The position numbers and the translations under genes were made by a program. From Patagioenas fasciata (lineage: Eukaryota > Chordata > Aves > Columbiformes > Columbidae), in contig NW_027288510.1 in the NCBI RefSeq assembly GCF_037038585.1, positions 3,849,001-3,913,000 of the forward strand: a stretch of 64,000 nt of DNA, in the 5' to 3' direction. Below are positions 1-10,479 of the stretch, piece after piece (position 1 is the stretch's first letter; every line of letters starts with the position of its first letter). The notes beneath the pieces were generated by a model. It was not told the DNA's origin. It was given only the letters and a program-made list of their open reading frames with translations, and did no database searches.

Positions 1-1615
1 TAAATATTAAATAAAGATTAAATAGAATACAAAATCAAACATTAAAATATATTAACTCCAGACACAAATTAGTGGTCAAAAGTTAATCTATTTATTATAG
101 AAACATTCAATATTATATGAAGATTAAATATCATATAAAGATCAAATATTATCTAGAGATCAAACACTAAAATCTACTAACTCCAGACGAGAATTGGTGC
201 AATAAAGTTCAAGTATTTATTATATAAATATTAAATAAAGATTATGTATTATATAAAGCTTAAATATTAATCCTAGTAACTCCAGATCAAAAAATACTGG
301 AAAAATGTTTACGTATTTTTATAGAAACATTCAATAATATATAGAGATTAAATATGATATAAGGATCAAATATTAAACTATATTAACTCCAGACAAAAAT
401 TAGTTGAAAAAAGTTATGTATTTGTCATAGAAATGTTACATATCTATAAAAACTAAATACTACATAAGGATCAAATATTAAAATATTTTAACGCCAGACA
501 AGAATTGGTGGGGGAAAAAAGTTCACAGATTTATTATGTAAATAAAGATTATGTATTAAATAAAGATTATGTATGATATAAAAGCTCAAATCTTAATATA
601 TATTAACTCAAGAGAAGAATTAGTGGAAAAAAAGTGACGTATTTATGATAGAGATGTTACATCCATGTAAAGATTGAATATGACATAGGGATCAAATATT
701 AGAATATTTTAATGCCAGACAAGAATTGGTGGAAAAAAGTTCAAGTATTTATTCTATAAATATTAAATAAAGATGATGTGTTCTATAAAGCTCAGTTATT
801 AGTATCTATTAACTCCAGAAAAAAAGGGTGGAAAAAAGTTTCTCTATTTATTTTATATGCATCTCTAGATATGTGATATAAAGCTCAAACACTATCTACA
901 GAAGAAACATTAAAATACATTAACTCCAGACAAAAATGGGTTGAAAAAAGTTGATATACTTATCATATCAATATTAAATATTATACAAGGATCAAATATT
1001 GTATAAAGATTTAATAATAAAATATATCAACTCCAGAAAATAATTATTGGGGAAGGTCTATGTACATAGTAAATAAATATTAAATATTAGTACATTAAAT
1101 AAACATATTAAATAAATATTAAACATTAGTACATTAAATAAACATATCACATAAATATTAAATATCAGTATGTTAAATAAAAAATATTAAATAAAGCTCA
1201 AATACTATATACAGCTAAAACATTTCAATATATTAACTCCAAGGAGAAATTAGTGGAAAAAGTTTACGTACTTATTCTGTGAATACTAAATATTATACAA
1301 GCTAAAATATGCTATAAAGCTAAGCTATTTAAATATAGGAACTCCAAGCAGACATCAGTAGAAAAAAGATTATATAATATTGAAGGTTTCTGTAGAAGTA
1401 TGGAAAGATTAAATATGATAAACACATCGAGTATTAAAATACATTAACTGCAGACAAAAACTGGAAAAAAGTTAATATACTCGTTATAGAAATATTAAAT
1501 ATGATACAAAGCTCAAACATTATATACAGGTCACATATTAAAATATATGAACTCCAGACTAAAACTGGGGGGAAAAAAGTTTACATACTTATGATATAAA
1601 CAGTAAATCCTATCC
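1..1615. repeat. AT-rich satellite at 3' flank of RGL1-like copy 1
   Basis: About 14 degenerate monomers of roughly 100-125 bp fill this stretch. Each carries a core like 'aactccagacaagaattggtgg' variants, then a short A run, 'gtatttattatata', and blocks of 'aatattaaataaagatt'. Core positions near 56, 180, 281, 387, 491, 715, 926, 1029 and 1552 show the spacing. It lies immediately downstream of the terminal exon of the minus-strand gene, so it would be 3' UTR or 3' flank. The left edge is outside the window. Confidence 0.9.
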
Positions 1616-1627
1616 AGAGCTCAGCCA

Positions 1628-4600
1628 TTACAACCCATGAAGTGCGGGCTCCTCCTGTGCTGCAGCTTTTCTTCTCAGGATGCAGTCGAAGTTGCCCTGG
1701 GTGCTCATGGCGTAGAACACGTTCGCCTTGGGTGGGATCGCCAGCTCCGCAAGAGAGGGAGCAGAGCGAGCGTTCATGGGCGCCCCACTCAGCGTTGGGG
1801 GTTTATTCTCACCGGCAGCTGGGACAACGTGGCGATGGCGTTTCTGACGTCGCTCCGCATGTTACTCTTGCCGGCAAAATGCAGCAGAGCTCTTCCAGCA
1901 GCAGCAGCAGCAGAGTTCTGCTTCCCCACCTTTGTCCTCGGAGATGATCTGGACCAGCTCGTAATCCTCGGCCGAGCCAGACTGCAGGTTGTGCTTCTCC
2001 ATGGCTCGCTGGGTGACAGCAGGAGCCTTCTCTTGGTTACTCAGCTGCAAAGAGGGAGTTGCAAGGAGTCGCTTGGTAACCAAGTCGCAGATTCTGCCAG
2101 ACGCTAAAACACGCTCTTTGCGACACCTGGGGGTGGAGTTGGTTCAAGACAACAGACACTGCTCTAGAAATGCAGCAGGGAATCACAGCCTCTGCTCTCC
2201 TGAGCAACCGCTCGGAGAGGTGAGACCTTGTTCTCAGCAGCCATCGAATCCGCAGCAAGAGCTGCCCCAGCTGCTGTTTGCAGACATCCATTAATCCACA
2301 GTCTCCCCTGCTAAACACTTTCTGCGATGTCCTGCAAAGATTCTGGGCCTTGGAGCTGGGTTTGCTGGGGAAGGGGCACCTTGTGTCACAGCTCACACCC
2401 CCCAGTGCTGAGCTGGACACACAACAGCCGGCGCTGGCAGAAGAGCAGGGGCAGCAAAGCCGGCACTTGCTCAGAGTGCTTCCCTTGGCATTGTTGATCA
2501 AATACAAGCTTCAATTTCAAAGCCAGAAACCTTGAGAGATGCTCTTTGCAAACCTCTCATTCATCCCCTGCTCCACATGTTTTGATTTGTAACATCGGTC
2601 ACGTTCCCTGTCAAGGAGGTCTGATCGGGGAATAGGTGTTTCCGAAACTAAAAGCACCATTCAAGTCACCTGGGGTGAAAACACCACCCACAGTAACAGC
2701 GCTTTGCTGTTCCCACCGCTCCCCAGGATGCTCCTGTAGATGTTGCCGCTTCTGTCCTCTTCTACGCTGGTGCGGATGACGCAGCTCTCTCCGCTCTGCT
2801 GGTTGTAGACTGGCAGGACTGGCGGCACTTCTTTTGATGGAACGGGAGTCACGGGGCCGGGGCACTTCTTGGAGCACTTGTCATCAGATGGCAGCAAGGG
2901 GGGAGACGAGATCAAACACATTCATTACCATTGAATTTCAAAGATCCAAAAGCTAAAGATGACACTCTTCAGCACAACAGCCTTAACAAGGGCTTCGGCA
3001 ACCCAGTTAAGGCAGCTTAGGTCAAGAGAGCAGAGTCTGCAGGACAAAGCTCCCTGGGAACGGAACCCAGCCCAGCCCAGGCTTGGTCTGGGCAGTTCCT
3101 GGCAGGTCAAACCACAGGGCTGGTGAGCTCTGACCTCACCTGCTTCTCACTTGCTCAGCTGCTCTGCCTGCCCCAGAATTAGGCTGGGCTGATGTACATG
3201 AGCCCTCCCCCCAAAATCGCCTTTCCCAGAGCTCAGGTCCCTCCATTCCACTGCCAGCAACGCTCCAGTCAAGATCCACAGGCTTGGGCAAGCGCCTGGG
3301 GCCGCCGGCAGCGTCAGCAGCCTCGCACAGGCTGTTTGTGCTGAACACAGGGCCCGGGCCCTACCTTGTGCTGAGGCTCCTCAGCAGTGTCGGTGGGAGG
3401 GACGATGGTGACGGTGCTGTCCCCAGAGCTCCCACCTGGAGCAGGTTTGGGCTGCGCGTTGACGGGGGTGCTGAGGGCGCTCACCCCCAAGCCCAGGAAC
3501 GGCCTAGGGGAGAAAAGAAAGCACAACAGAGCTGGGCTGAGCACAGCTGTCACTTGCTTCAACAATCTGACCTGCTGTTGTGTTTTCCTATCTCGAGTGG
3601 CCTATTGTTTGTGTGTGTATAGCAAATTAGACTCTATCCTTATTTGCTCTGTTTTGCTGCTGCAAATTTGAATTGAATTTATAATCCAGCACTAAAATCG
3701 TTCCTTTGTTTGACACCTTAGAGTTATTTCTGAAGTCTTTAGTCGATAACCCTCATGGCTACTTACACCAATAGAAAGAGACAACAGCAATACGTATTTC
3801 TAGCTGGCGGTGTCTCCTCGCAGCACTGCAGTGCTCTGGATCCCCAGCCAGGTTTGTCAGCTGGTGTTTGATTTATTCCAGTTCATATTCACACACCAAA
3901 CCCCCTCCCCGTTGTACTCACAGGCTGAATCTCTTCACCACGCTCTTCTGAGCTCTGCCCGCTGCGGTGCTCTGGTCAGGAGCTGCTCCTTCGATTTCAC
4001 GTGACAGACGGAAACTGCAGAACAGGCAATACCGTTAGTTAAATATCTCAAAGTGGCCATATCTGAGAAGCCCTGGGTCACTCCCACGTCCCAGAGGGTT
4101 CATCCCCACGAGGAGGAGCGCAGCTCTGTGCGTGTGTATTTCCACTCTCCGGGAGCAGCTCCTGGCAGCGCAGAGCTCAAGGCTGAGAGAACCTGAACCT
4201 GCCTGCGGGGGAAGAAAAGCTGCTTCGCCAGCTGGGCTGAGACCCTACCTCTCCTCATCACTTCAATGCCGCTGCCTCCTAAACCACTGCACGAATTTCT
4301 CATCTCCTGTCACGCAATAGCTGTTACATGAGGACTGCAACAGCTTAATTTGTGCGATTACTTCAAACTCCTAAGAAAACAAATAATAAAATAGGAATTC
4401 TAATTAGAAAAATAAAGCCAGTCTCGTTAATACACTAAACACACGCAGCAACAGATCCAGGACAAACTGCCCTCGGACAGAGGAAACCCCGGCACCTTCG
4501 CTCCTACTGATCTCTGACCAACAAGGCTCAGGCTGGAAGGCAACGCTCAGCCTTGATTTCTCGGTCCCAGGTACCCGCTTCGCTCTCTGCACCTTTGACC

Positions 4601-7600
4601 CACAACTATTTACTGCAGCACAAGGAAGATGGTCACAGACTGCATCTTGTGGCCAGCAAAGGTCTCACGCCAGCAGGTCTGATGCGCTCCCAGCACACAG
4701 AACACGCTCGTGTAATGTGTTCCCGTGAACACCAAACGGGGGGAACGTGCCCCAGACGTAACTCCCGCGGCAGCGAGTGCCCTGCGGCTCCTCTTCCCCT
4801 GCTGCCCGCATCTAAAAGGAATTTCTCTTCCCGCGCCGCCCCGCACAGCCCGGCAGAGGTTCACAGCGTGCCGGGGACTGTTCCTTCCTCACCCTCTGAG
4901 TAACGTGAGCGGCTGTTGGATACGCCCAGCAAAGACAACAGGCCTCGCCAAGAGAACGCTCTAGCAGAGAGCGTCAGGCACTAACGATCACAGAACAGTC
5001 ACCGTTCCACTTACCCTTCGCCGCTTCTCAAAATTGATCAGGCCGCCCTGTTGGAAGGACAGAGAAGGGATCGGAGGAGAAGAGCACAGGCTCGGCTGGA
5101 GTTGATCACAAACAGGATGAACAGGATGAAGTAGCGACACCAAGGGACAGGCCAGAGCTGCCCTGACCAAAGGCCTCTACAAAGACCCGTTTCCAGCTCT
5201 AGGATAAGCCACAGCACTCGTGTACCTGAGTCTATTTGTTAAATACATTCCTCTCTTTTTAAGAACTGCACTAGCACCCAGTGGAAGATGCAGGAGCAGA
5301 CACAGTGTCTGCAAGGGAGGGAGGAGATTTAGGATTCCAAAAATTGCCCCAAGTTACCTCGAGATAGTCCTGAAGGGCTGTGTCCAGCATGACGAGGTCA
5401 GTGAGGAAGGTACCCAGGTAAGGTACCGTGCCTTGTGTGACTCCCTGCAAACGGTCAGAGCAATGGTGGATTAATTGACTGAGAAGTCATAATTATACTA
5501 ATTAGAATACTCCTGTGGAAGCAAACAAAACACAACTAGTCTGCTTCACCAAACAGCGCTCTTGTAAATGATGCTTTCACGACATCATCCTTGGTATCTC
5601 AGCCAGCGGTTCATGTCTGCACAGAGCGGTATATAAGCCAAAGTGCTCATTCGTAACTCCTCTGCGTCAAATCTCGCTGTGCGGCACCTCTCGCCCCGGC
5701 AGAAAAGCCGGGATTTACAGACCCGTCTTCCCCAAAGCACCGCATACGGGAGCTCATTGGTCAGGAACAGGGCTGAGCTCGGCTTTGGGTGAGATCACAA
5801 CCTGGCAACTCAAGCTCATTCCCACCTTCAGCAGCAGCTCCCTGCTCGTCGCAAAGTTGTCACAGTCGGAGAAGATTTCGCAAAGCTCTTCGAACATCAG
5901 CATTGTGTCCCTGTACAGGAAAAGATTCAATGATTTAAGTTGTTTGTAAGCACTCTGAATCAGATCAGGGGACAATTTTTTTCTCAAGAATCGTTAACAG
6001 TTGGGCACAGAACAGATAAAAGCACCAAAACACATCCAGTGACACACTGCACAGCCTTACTTTGGAACGCAGGCCCAGGTCTTCTTCAGGCGATAAACCG
6101 AGGTGGACTGCAAGGCGGAAACGATGGCCTTCAGAGACGAAAAGTTGTTCAGGATCCTACATTGCTGTGAAAGGAGCGGTTAGAAACACAGGAGCGTTAA
6201 ACGTCAGCATCACCAACAGTCAGTGCTCTTCTGTCTGCCCCGTGTCCTGCTTGCTGCACATTCTCCCTGCTAAGCGGGCAGCTCTACAAATACTGAGCAT
6301 CAAAAATATCACTCCCCGCTACAACCCCCCTGTCCCCTCCCAGCTCCACGGCACCCGCACAAGGAACGTTAAACAGTCGCGAATAAACGCTTTACACGTC
6401 CGATACGGATCCACTTCTCCAAGATCTTCGCTCTTGGCTGTGTCTTTAATTCTTTGCTCTCCAGGATGGTGCTGAGCACGCAGTTGGTGACGGCGTTGAA
6501 CTGCGAGATGGTGGCTCTGATGCTCTGTGCCAGCTGTTTGTTCTCTTTCTTGTCCCTTCGGGACCAGATGCAGCCCAGGCAGTGGTGGGGCACAACGTTC
6601 TGGAAGAGTGTCTAGAGGGAAACAGAGGTGTCCAACTCAGCCTGGAGCGCTACTGCCCACAGCAAGAAATGCACGGTTACAGTACAAACTGCAGCTGAAT
6701 CCAGTATGGTATTAAAAGGGAAATATTGGTTTTCTCTCCAGTTTAAAATATACACTTTGGTATAACTCTTTAGGCCTGACGCCCTAAAAGAACTGTCAGC
6801 TAAACTGTCCTGGAAAAATAAAAGACACCTTTCTATCACTTACATTACCAGGGGGAAAGATTTCTATATCATGATACTTTTGAAAGAGATTGATACAAAT
6901 AAGCCAAATCGGAGCTCTACAGTTACAAAGTACTTCTACATCTTCAGGTGAGGTAGCCTAAGATACAGTCAAAATACGCTATTTCTGAGGGGTCAAATGC
7001 TAAACTTTGCAAAAGAGGCCACACAGTCTACATCCACACTGTATAACAAAAAGACAAACACCTTCAGAAGAACTGAAGGAAAAGCCCAATCAATGAAGCA
7101 AGTCTGGATAACCAAGCAGAGCTGCGCTCTGTGTCCCAGCAACAGAGCGGTTCTGGAACAACAGACTTACACCGATATAAGTTAAAAAACAAACAAACAA
7201 ACAATGAGAAGCCCAGAACTCTTTCCCCGAGCATTTCAAGTAATACGTATGATCTACATACCGCGTCCATGTATGTCATCTGTTCTGCCACCAGGTCTTC
7301 TTGGGACAACGAGAACTCTTCTGGGCCGCTGATCTCCAGTTCCTCTTCCTCGTCCGGGGTGCAGGGAGAAAGGCTGTGGAACGCGTCTGGCCAGCGGGGA
7401 AAACACGAGTCAGTGAATTGATACAGAAAACAAGTAATCAAAGCAGGTATTTGGAAAATCACTACATAGAAGAACAGAACATGCAAAGGGACCTGCCTGG
7501 GGTAACGGCCTCACCGTGCTGCATATTTTAGGGAGATAGAGAAGGTCCAGAAGATTAAATGGGCAAAGAGAAGGTAGAAGAAAAAGAAATAGGGAGAACT

Positions 7601-8532
7601 GAGCTGTTCAGGGTCTCTTAGCTGAGAAGTGCCTTAACCCATTCACTAACCATTCTTTGGAAAGAACAAACCCACCAACCCCCGCACAACAACTCCTTAT
7701 TAACACTGCAGAACTTTGATAATCTGCTTGTCAGCATTTACGCATTCTATACTCTGAAAAACAGCTGAACTGCAAAGAGACAAGACTGCAATTATACTCC
7801 CAAAATATTACGCTGAGAATGCTCTTATGTCCACGTTTCAAGGGAAGAGGAGGAGAAGGGAGAGAGACCAGTTGGAAAGTTAAAACGTGCTTTGCTAGTA
7901 CTACTGATGAGGAGAGAAAGTAATGCAAAATATACGAAACCAATCGTGGCTCCAGCAGCTTCAGGACAGGCCCCCGGACGCCCTGGGCTGGACTCGGCAC
8001 TAAACCAGAGCTGGATTCAGGGCTGCAGGGCTGTACAGAATTGATCAGCAGCCTTGGCTGCCGCAGCACTAAGTCTAAACCTGGGCCTTTTCTGCACACC
8101 AGTCCTACCGTTATGCGCTCCAGAGCCAACGGGGTCTGAAAAACACGCAGGTAACGTGAGAAAAATGCATGTAGTAGAACTCAGTCTGCCTACTAAGGCT
8201 GGAAGTTGATTCCAGTACTCATTCACATACCACGTGAGCTCTTACGACTTTTCGGCTCACGGCACAGGAAGCTTTGTGCCCTGGATAAGGGGATGTGTCA
8301 GGCTTGACGCTGGGAGAACACACAGACAGCAGAGAAAGGTACTTTACCATCATTCTCCCATTCTTCTTTCTGGAACTGCTCCAGGAGGTTCTGCGCCCTC
8401 TTCTCCGGGTCAGAGCCGGGCATGTTCTTCTTCAGATAACTCAGCACCTTCTGCAGACACACGTACTCGGGCGGCTCTCGGAAATCGTCGGCACATTGGT
8501 CGAGCCAGGCTTGTAAAATCGATGCCATCGCA
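1628..8532 (-). CDS. RGL1-like: RGL1-like Ral GEF, array copy 1 (5'-truncated, probably defective)
   Basis: This is a multi-exon minus-strand copy of a RalGDS-family exchange factor that would load GTP on Ral. Exons from 5' to 3': 8348-8532 (REM end), 8109-8135, 7262-7386, 6396-6611, 6061-6164, 5826-5910, 5358-5444, 5015-5047, 4249-4370 (CDC25 domain), 3922-4014, 3365-3503 (linker), 2724-2876, 1930-2044, 1628-1746 (RA domain). Codon phases agree at all internal junctions except the last one. Tell-tale blocks are [38 protein letters not shown] and LINFEKRRR. Defects: no exons upstream of 8532, since the satellite of copy 2 follows; TGA at 4263-4265; the donor after 2724 reads GG instead of GT; the terminal acceptor reads GG instead of AG. 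Exon C encodes MTYMDA where most copies have LTYMDA. It may be a pseudogene, or it may make a short protein ending at the TGA. Confidence 0.82.
7840..8020. repeat. LTR-like fragment inside an intron of copy 1
   Basis: The intron between the 27-nt exon and the exon at 7262-7386 contains a stretch resembling 34675-34870. Shared parts are a purine-rich 'gggagagag..gttggaaa' run, 'gttaaa', 'ctactgat', 'gagaaa', and 'aaaccaatc' followed by 'ggattcag'. The same insertion is present at about 16692-16872 and 42572-42752. The distant copy lies in an LTR-like block, so this is probably an old retroviral LTR piece that predates the amplification. Confidence 0.5.
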
Positions 8533-8693
8533 CTGTGAGCAAATTCAGAGAGAACACATGGGTTGTATGCAGCAGGTATTGATGCAATCGCATGGATCTG
8601 TACCTAATATAACAACAGGAACACTGAGACATTCATCCCCCACGTGAGGGCAGTATGGACACTTCTGTGAGCACAGAATTTAATTTGTTCTTT

Positions 8694-10470
8694 TTTCTCC
8701 AGACACAAAATAGTGTTAAAAAGTTCATCTATTTATTATAGATACATTAAATATTACACAAAGCTCAAACATGATCTAAAGATCAAACATTAAAATCTAC
8801 TAACTCCAGACAAGAATTGGTGGGAAAACGTTTGCATATTTATTATATAAGTATTAAATATTAAATAAAGATTAAATAGAATACAAAATCAAACATTAAA
8901 ATATATTAACTCCAGACACAAATTAGTGGTCAAAAGTTAATCCATTTATTATAGAAACATTCAATATTATATGAAGATTAAATATCATATAAAGATCAAA
9001 TATTATCTAGAGATCAAACACTAAAATCTACTAACTCCAGACGAGAATTGGTGGAATAAAGTTCAAGTATTTATTATATAAATATTAAATAAAGATTATG
9101 TATTATATAAAGCTTAAATATTAATCCTAGTAACTCCAGATCAAAAAATACTGGGAAAATGTTTACGTATTTTTATAGAAACATTCAATAATATATAGAG
9201 ATTAAATATGATATAAGGATCAAATATTAAACTATATTAACTCCAACAAAAATTAGTTGAAAAAAGTTATGTATTTGTCATAGAAATGTTACATATCTAT
9301 AAAAACTAAATACTACATAAGGATCAAATATTAAAATATTTTAACGCCAGACAAGAATTGGTGGGGGAAAAAAGTTCACATATTTATTATGTAAATAAAG
9401 ATTATGTATTAAATAAAGATTATGTATGATATAAAAGCTCAAATCTTAATATATATTAACTCAAGAGAAGAATTAGTGGAAAAAAAGTGACGTATTTATT
9501 ATAGAGATGTTACATCCATGTAAAGATTGAATATGACATAGGGATCAAATATTAGAATATTTTAATGCCAGACAAGAATTGGTGGAAAAAAGTTCAAGTA
9601 TTTATTCTATAAATATTAAATAAAGATGATGTGTTCTATAAAGCTCAGTTATTAGTATCTATTAACTCCAGAAAAAAAGGGTGGAAAAAAGTTTCTCTAT
9701 TTATTTTATATGCATCTCTAGATATGTGATATAAAGCTCAAACACTACCTACAGAAGAAACATTAAAATACATTAACTCCAGACAAAAATGGGTTGAAAA
9801 ACGTTGATATACTTATCATATCAATATTAAATATTATACAAGGATCAAATATTGTATAAAGATTTAATAATAAAATATATCAACTCCAGAAAATAATTAT
9901 TGGGGAAGGTCTATGTACATAGTAAATAAATATTAAATATTAGTACATTAAATAAACATATTAAATAAATATTAAACATTAGTACATTAAATAAACATAT
10001 CACATAAATATTAAATATCAGTATGTTAAATAAAAAATATTAAATAAAGCTCAAATACGAGATACAGCTAAACCATTTCAATATATTAACTCCAAGGAGA
10101 AATTAGTGGAAAAAGTTTACGTACTTATTCTGTGAATACTGAATATTATACAAGCTAAAATATGCTATAAAGCTAAGCTATTTAAATATAGTAACTCCAA
10201 GCAGACATCAGTAGAAAAAAGATGATATAATATTGAAGGTTTCTGTAGAAGTATGGAAAGATTAAATATGATAAACACATCGAGTATTAAAATACATTAA
10301 CTGCAGAGAAAAACTGGAAAAAAGTTAATATACTCGTTATAGAAATATTAAATATTATACAAAGCTCAAACATTATATACTGGTCACATATTAAAATATA
10401 TGAACTCCAGACTAAAACTGGGGGAAAAAAGTTTACATACTTATGATATAAACAGTAAATCCTATACAGA
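8694..10470. repeat. AT-rich satellite between copies 1 and 2
   Basis: This is the same satellite as at the window start, about 1.78 kb here. The left edge follows 'gttctttttt' at about 8693, which is intron sequence of copy 1. In copy 4 the equivalent intron continues instead with native sequence at 43429. The edge is therefore the head-to-tail junction of the tandem array. The repeat ends just before the terminal exon of copy 2. Confidence 0.9.
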
Positions 10471-10479
10471 GCTCAGCCA

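Noticed and set aside
1-1615. CRISPR-like or regular short-repeat array
   Set aside because: Monomers are long, degenerate and AT-rich without unique spacers; this is eukaryotic satellite DNA.
1637-2107. 156-codon plus-strand frame repeated in several copies
   Set aside because: It is antisense to the RA-domain exons and crosses their splice sites. The minus strand has clear family homology.
4263-4265. TGA as a selenocysteine codon
   Set aside because: The family position is Leu, the enzyme class uses no selenocysteine, and I see no reason to expect the required RNA element.
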